This document shows positions 19,913 to 28,252 of a DNA stretch of 64,000 nucleotides, piece by piece. The notes below the pieces were generated by a model that saw only the letters and a list, made by a program, of their open reading frames with translations, was not told where the DNA came from and did no database searches. The translations under genes and the position numbers were made by a program. Numbering within the stretch: the first letter of the stretch is position 1; every line of letters starts with the position of its first letter. Origin of the DNA: Hyphomicrobium sp. NDB2Meth4 (GTDB taxonomy: Bacteria; Pseudomonadota; Alphaproteobacteria; Rhizobiales; Hyphomicrobiaceae); assembly GCF_900117445.1 (NCBI RefSeq), contig NZ_FPEJ01000001.1, positions 610,501 to 674,500 of the forward strand, given 5' to 3'.

Positions 19913-20293
19913 CTAGCCCCCGAAGCTCAATTTCAGCACGGCAAAGATCGCAATTGCCGCGATCGCCGCCGAGAAGAATGTGTTTGCCAGCAGCGTCAGC
20001 ATCTTCATGCCTTCGCCGTGCACGTAATCCTCGATGATCACCTGCATGCCGAGCCGCATGTGCACGGTCATCGACACGATCAGCGCGATCAGCGCGATGG
20101 CGACGAGCGGATTCGCCATCGTCGCCTTCACCGTCGCAAGGTCGGCGCCCGCGAGCTTCACCAGAAGCCCGACCGCAAATGCCGCTAGGATGAGATTGGC
20201 CGCAGCCGTCACCCGGATCTTGATGAAGTGTCCCGGGCCTTCATGTGCGGAACCAAGACCGCGCGCACGCTTCAGAGGTGTCGTCATTGCCAT
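19913..20293 (-). CDS. sdhD: Succinate dehydrogenase membrane anchor subunit
   Basis: A 126-residue membrane protein with three hydrophobic segments, matching the SdhD anchor. HEGPGHFIKIRVTAAANL and MTVHMRLGMQVIIEDYVHGE carry the conserved His and the typical Q-V-I-x-E-D-Y segment of the haem/quinone site. The ATG overlaps the sdhC stop (TGATG), so translation is coupled. Confidence 0.93.
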   Translation of the reverse strand: MAMTTPLKRARGLGSAHEGPGHFIKIRVTAAANLILAAFAVGLLVKLAGADLATVKATMANPLVAIALIALIVSMTVHMRLGMQVIIEDYVHGEGMKMLTLLANTFFSAAIAAIAIFAVLKLSFGG

Positions 20294-20709
20294 CACTGCA
20301 CCCATCCGCGTTCGCAGGCGATGTAGAACCAAAGCGCGCCGGTGAGCAGCACCGATAGAATAATCGTGCCCCACGAGAGAAGATTGACGCTGGGAATATC
20401 GAAGGCTGCGCCCGTGTCCCACACGAAGTGGCGCAAGCCGCCCAGCGCGTGATGTATCAGCGCCCAGGAGAAGCCGACCAGCACCACCATGCCGAACCAC
20501 GTGGCGAACAGGCCGTTGACGAATGCGAAGTATTCCGGGCCAGTCGCCGCCGCGAACAGCCACCAGGCCAGCAGCACGGTGCCGACATAGAGCGCCGTCC
20601 CGGTGATGCGATGCACGATCGACATCACCATGTTGATTTGCGGCTTGTAGATTTGCAGGTGCGGAGAAAGCGGCCGCGCGCGCGTCCGCTCTGGTGTCAC
20701 CCCGGCCAT
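20293..20709 (-). CDS. sdhC: Succinate dehydrogenase cytochrome b556 subunit
   Basis: A 138-residue protein with three membrane segments. RPLSPHLQIYKPQINMVMSI (conserved SPHL.IY.P motif) and SIVHRITGTAL are diagnostic for SdhC, and ALIHHALGGLRHFVWD carries the haem-ligand His region. It is the first gene of the sdhCDA cluster. An upstream start is unlikely because 20710-20815 is non-coding in character. Confidence 0.95.
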   Translation of the reverse strand: MAGVTPERTRARPLSPHLQIYKPQINMVMSIVHRITGTALYVGTVLLAWWLFAAATGPEYFAFVNGLFATWFGMVVLVGFSWALIHHALGGLRHFVWDTGAAFDIPSVNLLSWGTIILSVLLTGALWFYIACERGWVQ

Positions 20710-20814
20710 ATGGTCCTCGTCGCTAGGTTTAGAGCGGTTCTAGCGCGCCGACCGCCCCCCTGCAATTCGCCATTCGCCACATCCAGCCCAACCTGCACCC
20801 ATCGGCCCTTCAAA

Positions 20815-20975
20815 CCGCCGCCTGCGGCGCTCAGGCGCCAACGGCCCGGCGCAGTCGCTCCGATCGCCCGAGCACCCACCAGCGAGGGCGTGAATCGGCA
20901 GCGCAAAAGTCACGCCGGCTATCAGCTTGCGCTACATCCGCCACAGGCGATGCTTCTCTCCACCCGAGTCACCCC
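20815..20975 (+). repeat. Intergenic mosaic element, copy 4
   Basis: Contains the left module (CGAGC...CCAGCGAGGGCGTGAATC then GGCAGCGCAA), the GGCGCC-AAC-GGC-type hairpin, and the right end ATGCTTCTCTCCACCCGAGT/CACCCC, about 9 bases from the stop of the minus-strand hydratase gene. Confidence 0.8.
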
Positions 20976-20982
20976 GCAAAAA

Positions 20983-22041
20983 TCAACGCGGCAGCAGCAC
21001 CCAGGCGTCGAGCTCCAGCAGCACGCCCTCGGCGTACTGGCCGTCCTCTTTCTTCAGCGGGAAATCGGCGCAATCGTTGTTCTTCACGGCCACCAGCCGG
21101 ATGCGCAGTGCGCCGACGTCCGTGCGGCCCGGCAGCTCCGCCTTCTCCAGCACCTCCGACCAGGCATAGACCGTATCGCCCGCAAAGCACGGCGAGACGT
21201 GCCGGCCGCCGTTGATCGCCGCCAGATGGAACGCGTTGTTGAGCCCATTGAACGACAATGCCCGCGCCAGCGAGATGACCACGCCGCCATAGACGATGCG
21301 CTTACCGAACCGGCCTTTGGATTCGGTGTGCTGGTTGAAATGCACCTTCGCCGTGTTCTGGTAGAGGCGCGTCGCGATCTGATGCTCGGCCTCTTCCAGC
21401 GTCATGCCGTCGACATGGGCGATCTTCTCGCCCACTTCGTAGTCACCCCAGCGATAGGGCGATCCGGCCAGCGCGAAGTCGTATTTGCCGATATCGAGCT
21501 TCGGTACCGCGCCGCCGATCTCGGCCGGGTCCACGCGATCAGGCAGTTTCGGCACGATGGCTTCAGGCGCCGGCGCTTCCTTGTCGCGCTTGCGCACCAT
21601 CACCCAGCGCACGTAGTCGAGCACCACATCGCCCGTCTCGTCGCGGCCGATCGAGCGCACGTAAACCGTGCCCGTCTCGCGGTTCGAGTTCTCCTTGAGG
21701 CCGATCACCTCAGACGTCGAAGCCAGCGTCGCCCCCGGATAGACCGGCTTCAGGAAGCGGCAGTTGGCATAGCCGAGATTGGCAATGGCGTTCAGCGAGA
21801 TCTCCGGCGTCGTCTTGCCGAACACCACGTGGAACGTCAGCAGGTCGTCCAGCGGCGACTTCGGATACCCGATGGCCTTTGCGAACGCATCCGACGACTG
21901 GACCGCAAACCGCGTGCCGTAAAGGCTGGTGTAGAGCGCCACATCGCCCACCGTCACCGTGCGCGGGGTCGGGTGCACAATCAGCTGCCCGAACTTGAAG
22001 TCTTCGAAGTAGTTGCCGGGATTGGTCTTTGTCGAGGTCAT
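20983..22041 (-). CDS. mch: Mesaconyl-CoA hydratase (MaoC-like, ethylmalonyl-CoA pathway)
   Basis: A 352-residue protein with two MaoC/hot-dog halves, as in mesaconyl-CoA hydratase (beta-methylmalyl-CoA dehydratase). It starts with GNYFEDFKFGQLIVHPTPRT and has SLYGTRFAVQSSDAFAKAIG, both typical of that family. The C-terminal half has GKRIVYGGVVISLARALSFN and the active-site-like INGGRHVSPCFAGDTVYAWS. It is followed on the upstream side by a malyl-CoA lyase-like gene, which fits the ethylmalonyl-CoA pathway for acetyl-CoA assimilation in methylotrophs and related bacteria. Symbol as used in Rhodobacter. Confidence 0.88.
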   Translation of the reverse strand: MTSTKTNPGNYFEDFKFGQLIVHPTPRTVTVGDVALYTSLYGTRFAVQSSDAFAKAIGYPKSPLDDLLTFHVVFGKTTPEISLNAIANLGYANCRFLKPVYPGATLASTSEVIGLKENSNRETGTVYVRSIGRDETGDVVLDYVRWVMVRKRDKEAPAPEAIVPKLPDRVDPAEIGGAVPKLDIGKYDFALAGSPYRWGDYEVGEKIAHVDGMTLEEAEHQIATRLYQNTAKVHFNQHTESKGRFGKRIVYGGVVISLARALSFNGLNNAFHLAAINGGRHVSPCFAGDTVYAWSEVLEKAELPGRTDVGALRIRLVAVKNNDCADFPLKKEDGQYAEGVLLELDAWVLLPR

Positions 22042-22132
22042 CGCTGAAATCGGTCCTTCTTGGAGGGCTCGGGGGCCGAATAGTCACAAAGAGGCGCTCT
22101 GTCGACTGCCTTTTCGCCGCTAACGCTGGTCT

Positions 22133-22161
22133 CCCTCTCCCCATCCTTCATGGGGAGAGGG
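22133..22161. repeat. Palindrome CCCTCTCCCCAT-N5-ATGGGGAGAGGG
   Basis: A perfect 12-bp stem with a 5-base loop followed by TCGGGGTGAGGGG. This form is a common dispersed intergenic palindrome in Hyphomicrobiales genomes. It lies between the two ethylmalonyl-CoA pathway genes and would form in the read-through RNA. Confidence 0.75.
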
Positions 22162-22220
22162 TCGGGGTGAGGGGCAGAAGCTGGCGCTTCCCTCGGCCGC
22201 TGCCAGCGCCGCAGCAGCCT

Positions 22221-23120
22221 TCAAAACCACTCCTCTTCCGTCTTCCGCATGGCCTCGATGGCGTCCGCAATGGCCACCGTCCGCCGCGCCATGACGAGAT
22301 GGAGACGCTCCACCATCTTCCCCTCGAGCGTGATGACGCCCTTGTGCCGGTTGGCGGGCTCGTCGAACGCAGCGATGATCTTGCGCGCCCACGAGACCTC
22401 CTCCTCCGTCGGCGAGAACACCTCGTTGCAAGGTCCCACCTGCGAAGGATGGATCAGCGTCTTGCCGTCCATTCCCAGCGTGCGCCCATGCTCGCACTCC
22501 TCGCGGAAGCCAACATCGTCGCGGAAATCGTTGTAGACACCATCCAGCACATCGAGGCCGTACGCGCGCGCCGCCACGATCGTCATCGCCAGCCACGGCA
22601 CCACGGCGATCCTGTTATGCAGCGCCCGCGCCCGCGACTCCTTCAATAGATCGTTCGTGCCCATCACCAGGCAGGAGAGGCGGTTTTCCGGGTCCGCGCC
22701 CAGCGCTGCAATCTCGCGGTTGTTGAGCACCGAGCTGGGCGTTTCCATCATCGCCCACAGCCGCACTTTCGGGGGAGCGTTGATCGCCCCCAGCACCTTC
22801 GCGACGGTCACGATATCGCCCGGCGTCGAAACCTTCGGCACCAGGATGGCATCCGGCTCGACGCTGGCCGCGGCCCGCAAGTCGTCCATGCCCCAAGCCG
22901 TTTCGATGGCGTTGACACGGATCACCAGTTCGCGCCGGCCATATCCGCCCCCGCGCACCGCTTCACAGATGTTGTCGCGCGCCGCCACCTTGCCTTCCGG
23001 GGCAACGGAATCCTCGAGGTCGAGGATCAGCGCATCTGCTGGAAGTGACTTTGCCTTTTCGAGCGCTCGTTGATTGGCGCCAGGCATGTAGAGCACACTA
23101 CGTCGCGGGCGGACGGTCAT
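22221..23120 (-). CDS. HpcH/HpaI-CitE family CoA-ester lyase (malyl-CoA lyase or malyl-CoA thioesterase)
   Basis: A 299-residue TIM-barrel CoA-ester lyase. It starts RPRRSVLYMPGANQRALEKA, has ADALILDLEDSVAPEGK with the metal-ligand acidic residues, VLVPK-type PDAILVPKVSTPGD, AMMETPSSVLN and GMDGKTLIHPSQVGPCNEVF. These fit L-malyl-CoA/beta-methylmalyl-CoA lyase and the related (3S)-malyl-CoA thioesterase, which are hard to separate by eye. The neighbouring mesaconyl-CoA hydratase gene supports a role in the ethylmalonyl-CoA pathway. Confidence 0.88.
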   Translation of the reverse strand: MTVRPRRSVLYMPGANQRALEKAKSLPADALILDLEDSVAPEGKVAARDNICEAVRGGGYGRRELVIRVNAIETAWGMDDLRAAASVEPDAILVPKVSTPGDIVTVAKVLGAINAPPKVRLWAMMETPSSVLNNREIAALGADPENRLSCLVMGTNDLLKESRARALHNRIAVVPWLAMTIVAARAYGLDVLDGVYNDFRDDVGFREECEHGRTLGMDGKTLIHPSQVGPCNEVFSPTEEEVSWARKIIAAFDEPANRHKGVITLEGKMVERLHLVMARRTVAIADAIEAMRKTEEEWF

Positions 23121-23394
23121 CCTCTGCTCCCTCTTGTGTGATGATCGAGAAAGTCGCCATCACGAGGTGCTGGGCGCCGAACGAATTTCTCGATCTGAAT
23201 CGCACGAGCAACTCAATGATCAGAACGTCCATTTTTGCTCCGGAAACTCGCTCGCCCCCTTAGCTCGCGAGCTTCCGATCAGGACGCTTGTGCATCGCAC
23301 AATATCGTGCCTTCCGCAGAACACCAAGCACCGCGCACAACTTCGCGACGCTTCGCTGCTTGGCGAATGCCGCGACCTTCGGCACAGTCACCCC

Positions 23395-24222
23395 ATGGCC
23401 CGCATCTTAGCTCTTTCCTCGCACGTTGCATTCGGTTCGGTCGGCCTTGCCGCCATCGTTCCGGCGCTGCATTGGCTCGGCCACGAAGTGATGGCCTTCC
23501 CAACCGTCATACTTTCCAGCCACCCGGGATACCCGCACTACGCTGGCGGCGAAGTCGAAGTCGCTCGGCTTCAAGCCATGCTCGACGCCGCCGACGCGAA
23601 CGGCTGGCTCGCTGACACGGCCGCCATCCTCACTGGCTATCTGCCGACGCCCGAACACGTGCGCTTCGCCCGCACGGCCGTCGAGCGCGTCCGCAGCGCC
23701 AACGCCGCCGCCATCTATATGTGCGACCCCGTCTTCGGAGACGACCCGGAGGGCATGTACCTTTCGATCGGGACCGCCGAGGCCACCCGCGATCAGCTCC
23801 TGCCTCTCGCCTCGATCACCACGCCGAACAGCTTCGAGCTGTCCTGGCTGTCTGGCGGCGATCCTGTCGACGGTCCCGAGAGCGCGCGCCGCGCTGCCGC
23901 CGCACTGGGCGTACCGACCGTCCTCGCGACCTCCATACCTGCCAGCGACAACCGCCTCGCCAACATCCTCTTCCAGAACAACCAGGGCCTCGCCTGCTAC
24001 GTGCGCCGCCGCGTTTCTGCCCCGCACGGCACGGGCGATCTCCTATCGTCGATGTTCCTCGGCAATCAGCTGAACGATTTCTCACCCGCCTACTGTCTTG
24101 GTGCCTCCGCATCCGCGGTGGACGCCAGCGTAGCCGCCAGCATGGGCCGCGATGAATTGCCCCTCGCGGGAGCAAGTGCTTTATGGGCCAATGCGCGGGT
24201 GCTGCCCGCAGCATCCGCCTGA
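23395..24222 (+). CDS. pdxY: Pyridoxal kinase-like protein (PdxY type)
   Basis: A 275-residue ribokinase-fold kinase. The start MARILALSSHVAFGSVGLAA corresponds to the 'I.SHV..G..G..A' N-terminus of pyridoxal kinases, and SAPHGTGDLLSSMFLG holds the anion hole and catalytic Asp at about residue 215. MCDPVFGDDPEGMYL matches the DPV.GD segment. It probably phosphorylates pyridoxal in the PLP salvage pathway. The ATG at 23395 is chosen because the reading frame upstream is not protein-like. It is followed 29 bases later by nhaA on the same strand. Confidence 0.85.
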   Translation: MARILALSSHVAFGSVGLAAIVPALHWLGHEVMAFPTVILSSHPGYPHYAGGEVEVARLQAMLDAADANGWLADTAAILTGYLPTPEHVRFARTAVERVRSANAAAIYMCDPVFGDDPEGMYLSIGTAEATRDQLLPLASITTPNSFELSWLSGGDPVDGPESARRAAAALGVPTVLATSIPASDNRLANILFQNNQGLACYVRRRVSAPHGTGDLLSSMFLGNQLNDFSPAYCLGASASAVDASVAASMGRDELPLAGASALWANARVLPAASA

Positions 24223-24251
24223 ACGGCACCAACGCGAGGACAAGAGGTTCG

Positions 24252-25490
24252 ATGGCCCGTAGGACGCAAAACCGCCCCAGAAAGACGATCATTCAGCGCG
24301 TCGACGGAGCCAAGGCCTTCTTCCAGCACGAGGCCGCAGGCGGCATTGTTCTGCTCGTCGCCGCGATCGTCGGCCTGCTGATGCAGAATTCTGGGGCAAG
24401 CTGGCTCTACGACGCCCTGCTCTCGACACCCGTGACGGTCCGCGTCGGCGCCCTCAATCTCGACAAGCCGCTGCTGCTGTGGATCAACGACGGCATGATG
24501 GCCGTCTTCTTCTTTCTCGTCGGCCTCGAGATCAAGCGCGAGATGGCCGTTGGCGAGCTCTCAAGCGTCAAACAGGCCTCGCTTCCCGCAATTGCCGCCG
24601 TCGGCGGCATGCTCGTGCCCGCTCTCATCTACTGGGCCATCAACCGCAACGACGACATCGCGTTGCATGGCTGGGCCATCCCCACGGCGACCGACATTGC
24701 CTTCGCCGTCGGCGTGCTCGCCCTGCTCGGGCCGCGGGTTCCGTTGGCCCTCAAGGTATTTCTGCTCGCGCTCGCCATCATCGACGACCTTGGCGCCATC
24801 ATTGTCATCGCCGTCTTCTACACCGAGCACCTGACCGTCGAGGCACTCGGGCTCGCCAGTGTCGGCGTGGCGGCCCTCGCCGTCCTCAATGCCAAGGGCG
24901 TCACGCGCACGGCGCCTTACATCCTCGTTGGTCTGTTCATCTGGGTCTGCGTGCTGAAATCGGGCGTTCACGCGACGCTCGCAGGCGTCGTCACTGCGCT
25001 CGCCGTCCCGCTGGCGCGCCCGCCCGGCGGTGGGCATGGCACCCTCGAGAACCTCGAAGAGGCGCTCGGGCCATGGGTCAAGTTCGCCGTGCTGCCGCTA
25101 TTTGCATTCGCCAACGCTGGCGTCTCGCTGGCAGGGATGACGTTCTATCACCTCATCGCCCCCATCCCCCTTGGCATTGCCCTTGGCCTCTTCATCGGTA
25201 AGCCGGTCGGCATTTTTGCCTTCTCGCGCGCAGCTATCGCCATGGGGCTGGCGCAGAAGCCGGAGGGCTCGACCTGGCCGCAGCTCTTCGGCGTTGCCTG
25301 GCTCGGCGGCATCGGTTTCACCATGAGCTTGTTCATCGGCATGCTGGCCTTCGTCGACGCCGAGCGCGCCGCCGAGATCCGCATCGGCGTCATCTTAGGG
25401 TCGCTGGCATCCGCGATCGCCGGCTACTTGTTCCTCAAGGCGGCAACCAAACCACGCACGCCCCTCGAGCAGCGCGCGACACGCGCGTAG
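24252..25490 (+). CDS. nhaA: Na+/H+ antiporter NhaA
   Basis: A 412-residue inner-membrane antiporter that expels Na+ in exchange for H+. About 11-12 membrane segments are visible. IIDDLGAIIVIAVFYTEHLT carries the two adjacent Asp residues of the ion-binding site, and NDGMMAVFFFLVGLEIKREM and HGWAIPTATDIAFAVGVLAL are signature segments. The N-terminal ARRTQNRPRKTIIQRVDGAK is a longer cytosolic lead than in E. coli. It ends 12 bases before a strong convergent terminator. Confidence 0.95.
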   Translation: MARRTQNRPRKTIIQRVDGAKAFFQHEAAGGIVLLVAAIVGLLMQNSGASWLYDALLSTPVTVRVGALNLDKPLLLWINDGMMAVFFFLVGLEIKREMAVGELSSVKQASLPAIAAVGGMLVPALIYWAINRNDDIALHGWAIPTATDIAFAVGVLALLGPRVPLALKVFLLALAIIDDLGAIIVIAVFYTEHLTVEALGLASVGVAALAVLNAKGVTRTAPYILVGLFIWVCVLKSGVHATLAGVVTALAVPLARPPGGGHGTLENLEEALGPWVKFAVLPLFAFANAGVSLAGMTFYHLIAPIPLGIALGLFIGKPVGIFAFSRAAIAMGLAQKPEGSTWPQLFGVAWLGGIGFTMSLFIGMLAFVDAERAAEIRIGVILGSLASAIAGYLFLKAATKPRTPLEQRATRA

Positions 25491-25501
25491 GCAAAATGAA
25501 T

Positions 25502-25530
25502 CGAGCGCAGCGGTCACCCCGCTGCGCTCG
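25502..25530. terminator. Bidirectional hairpin between nhaA and the SulP gene
   Basis: A perfect 12-bp stem CGAGCGCAGCGG / CCGCTGCGCTCG with a 5-base loop, centred between two convergent genes. T-rich tracts are weak on both sides, so it may act as a shared 3'-end structure. Confidence 0.65.
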
Positions 25531-25560
25531 CAATCTTCTCAGCTGATTTCGACAGCGGCT

Positions 25561-27120
25561 CTATGCGCTGAGCTTGCTCGCCGTTGCCTGCTGCTGCCGC
25601 GCCGCCCTGATGCTGGACGACCGGCGCTGATGATATTTCTTCGACAGCTCGTCCCATTCGATCGTCAGCGAGCCCCCGCTCGCCGCATGCTGGCGATCCC
25701 AGTTCGACAACAGATCGAGGCAGGCATGATCGATGTAGTCTAGCTCACCGATGTGCACGTGCACTTGCGTCCCGGGCTTGAGCGTTTCGAGTACCGCCGC
25801 CAGCTTCGGCAGCCGGATCAGTGTTGCCGAACCCTTGAGGTGCAGATCGACACGGTTCTCGGCAGCGTTCTCGTCCCTGCCCACTTCCAGATGCGAGAAC
25901 GCGTAGAGCAGCTTGATCAGCGACAGTCCCAGGCCGACCAGCACGCCTTCCAGGAGGTTCGTCGCCACGATCATCGCGATGGTGACGAAATAGATCACCA
26001 CCTCGCCGCGCCCGAACTTGAGCAGCGCCGGCACGATCTTCGGATAAGCCAGCTTGTACCCGGTGAACACCAGGATCGCCGCGAGCGCCGACAGCGGAAT
26101 GTAGGACAGCGTGAAAGGAATGACCGACACGAACAGCAACAGCCAACATCCGTGCATGATCGCCGACCATTTGGTCACTGCACCCGCCTCGACGTTTGCG
26201 CTGGAGCGCACGATCACACCCGTCATCGGCAGTACGCCGAGCACGCCGCAGATCGCGTTGCCGACGCCTTGAGCCGCGAGCTCGCGATCATATTTTGTGC
26301 GCGGTCCGCTGTGCATCTGATCGACCGCCGTCGCGCACAGCAGCGTCTCCGCGCTAGCGATGAAGGCGATAGAGATTGCACCGATAATCATGGGCCACTC
26401 GACGATCCGGGCCAGCCGATCCCACGTCGGCAGGATCGTCACAGACCAGATGTTGTCGGGCACCTCCACGTATTTGATGTCGAGCTTCAGCACAGCCGAG
26501 ATCGCAATAGCAACCAGCACGCCGACAAGCGGAGCGGGCATCAATCGCCAGCTCTTCGGCGTCAGCGCGCCCCAGGCAAAAATCGTCGCGATCGTCGCTG
26601 CGCCGACCAGGAATGCCGTGAGATGCGATCCGCCGCTGCTGAACGCATTCAACAGCGCGCCGGGGATGCCGATCAGGTTGTGGATGCCATCACCGATCGG
26701 CTTTGAATCGAGCATCACATGAAACTGCGATGCGAGAATGAGAACGCCGATGCCCGCGAGCATTCCGTGGATGACCGCTGGCGAAACTGCTCGAAACCAC
26801 TGCCCCAGCTTCAACAAACCTGCCGCAACTTGCAGCAGGCCAGCGAACAGAATGACGACGCCGAGCATCTCGACGCCCCACTGCTGCACGAACTGCCATA
26901 CCAGCACTGTCAGTCCCGCGGCCGGTCCGCTCACTTGCAACGGCGAGCCCGCGAGAAAGCCGACGACGATACCGCCGATGATCCCAGTGATGATGCCCGC
27001 TGTCGGCGGAAGCCCCGAAGCCAGAGAAACGCCCATGCAGAGCGGCAGGGCGACCAGGAACACGACAATCGATGCCATGAAGTCGCGACCGAAAGTCTGC
27101 GATGAAAAAGACGCTTTCAT
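25561..27120 (-). CDS. SulP family anion transporter with STAS domain (probable bicarbonate transporter)
   Basis: A 519-residue membrane transporter. About 10-12 membrane segments are followed by a C-terminal STAS domain at about residues 410-500 (GTQVHVHIGELDYIDHACLD). FMASIVVFLVALPLCMGVSL and GLPPTAGIITGIIGGIVVGF are typical of SulP. It is divergently transcribed from a beta-carbonic anhydrase gene 217 bases away, an arrangement known for SulP proteins that import bicarbonate (BicA-like), so bicarbonate is more likely than sulfate. The substrate is inferred from context only. Confidence 0.9.
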   Translation of the reverse strand: MKASFSSQTFGRDFMASIVVFLVALPLCMGVSLASGLPPTAGIITGIIGGIVVGFLAGSPLQVSGPAAGLTVLVWQFVQQWGVEMLGVVILFAGLLQVAAGLLKLGQWFRAVSPAVIHGMLAGIGVLILASQFHVMLDSKPIGDGIHNLIGIPGALLNAFSSGGSHLTAFLVGAATIATIFAWGALTPKSWRLMPAPLVGVLVAIAISAVLKLDIKYVEVPDNIWSVTILPTWDRLARIVEWPMIIGAISIAFIASAETLLCATAVDQMHSGPRTKYDRELAAQGVGNAICGVLGVLPMTGVIVRSSANVEAGAVTKWSAIMHGCWLLLFVSVIPFTLSYIPLSALAAILVFTGYKLAYPKIVPALLKFGRGEVVIYFVTIAMIVATNLLEGVLVGLGLSLIKLLYAFSHLEVGRDENAAENRVDLHLKGSATLIRLPKLAAVLETLKPGTQVHVHIGELDYIDHACLDLLSNWDRQHAASGGSLTIEWDELSKKYHQRRSSSIRAARQQQATASKLSA

Positions 27121-27337
27121 TCTGTGATCGTCCGCTCACTGCCCATTCAGACCGGCGGACGCACGGCAGCCCCAATGTGCTCCGTATTCAAATTTCCCCC
27201 GGAAGGCCGGAACATAGACCCTGAGTTGCATCACAGCAAGTGCACGCCGTTCATTGAAAAACGAGCGTTAACTCAACGCTTGACGCGGCGCTCCACTCGG
27301 ACGATTTGACATCTCCGCTTCGCTTGGAGAAGCGGGC

Positions 27338-27988
27338 ATGGAACAGACCATGAGCAGCTTTCCCGAAAAACTCGCCGACCGGTACCGCCGGTTCCACCAT
27401 CGCCACTTCCTGCCCAAGGCAGAGGAATACGAAGAGCTGGCCGCTTACGGGCAGAGCCCCGAGGCCATGATCGTTTCGTGCTCCGACAGCCGGGTCGACC
27501 CTGAAACGATCTTCAGCGCCATGCCTGGCGAGCTTTTCGTCGTGCGCAACGTCGCCAACCTGATCCCGCCTTACGAGACGGGTGGCAAGTTCCACGGCGT
27601 CAGCTCCGCGATCGAGTTTGCCGTGCTCAACCTGCGCGTCAAACACATGATCGTCATGGGCCATTCTGGTTGTGGCGGCGTCAAAGCCGCTCTTGACCAG
27701 AGCGCCGCCAAGCAAACCGAAGCGCAGTTCATCTCGCGCTGGATGTCGATGCTCGACGATGCCCGCCTGCGGGTTGTCGCGGCCCATCAGACCGCCACCG
27801 AGGCTGAACGCCAGGCCGCGTTGGAGAAGGAGGGCGTCAAGACCTCCATCAAGCACCTGCGCACCTTCCCCTTCGTCTCCGAGGCCGAGGACAAAGGAAA
27901 GCTGGCCATTCACGGTGCCTACTTCGACATCGCCACCGGCACGCTATCGGTGCTGAACCACTCTCGCGGCGAATTCTTCCCGCTCTAG
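27338..27988 (+). CDS. can: Beta-class carbonic anhydrase
   Basis: Zinc enzyme for CO2/bicarbonate interconversion. Zinc ligands and catalytic dyad are visible: Cys48 with Asp50 and Arg52 in CSDSRVDP, and His109 with Cys112 in GHSGCGG. The length of 216 aa matches the bacterial Can group. GGAGA precedes the ATG. It is divergent from the SulP gene and the two probably share a regulatory region at 27121-27337. Confidence 0.95.
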   Translation: MEQTMSSFPEKLADRYRRFHHRHFLPKAEEYEELAAYGQSPEAMIVSCSDSRVDPETIFSAMPGELFVVRNVANLIPPYETGGKFHGVSSAIEFAVLNLRVKHMIVMGHSGCGGVKAALDQSAAKQTEAQFISRWMSMLDDARLRVVAAHQTATEAERQAALEKEGVKTSIKHLRTFPFVSEAEDKGKLAIHGAYFDIATGTLSVLNHSRGEFFPL

Positions 27989-28017
27989 AGCCTGATCGCT
28001 TCAGACCTTCCAGAACT

Positions 28018-28046
28018 GTCATCCTCGGGCTTGTCCCGAGGATGAC
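28018..28046. repeat. Palindrome GTCATCCTCGGG-N5-CCCGAGGATGAC
   Basis: A perfect 12-bp stem with loop CTTGT, 30 bases after the carbonic anhydrase stop. This sequence is a widely dispersed intergenic palindrome in alphaproteobacteria; two related stems occur at 44325-44347 and 44395-44415. Confidence 0.8.
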
Positions 28047-28084
28047 CGATGCGGGGATGCGAGCTGGGATCACAGCACTCTCCC

Positions 28085-28252
28085 AGCGTGGCGAGCGAAG
28101 CGCGCCATGCTCAGGCGCCAACGGCGCCCGGCGCTGTCGCTCCGATCGCCCGAGCGTCTACCAGCGAGGGCGTGAATCGGCAGCGCAAGAACGGCGCGGA
28201 TTTCGGCTTGCGCGACTTTTGCCATCGAACAAGCTTCTATCCGCTCGTGTCA
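28085..28252 (+). repeat. Intergenic mosaic element, copy 5 (supplies the ccmG stop codon)
   Basis: Holds the GGCGCC-AAC-GGCGCC hairpin, the left module (CGAGCGTCTACCAGCGAGGG, CGTGAATCGGCAGCGCAA), and the right end AAGCTTCTATCCGCTCGTGT/CAC. The TGA that ends ccmG on the minus strand is read from the GTGTCAC of the element, so the element edge lies inside the gene end. Confidence 0.82.

Noticed and set aside
22075-22220. Twelfth mosaic element between the hydratase and lyase genes
   Set aside because: The region holds the CCCTCTCCCCAT palindrome but not the AAGCTTCTCTC/CTCGTGTCACC right end.
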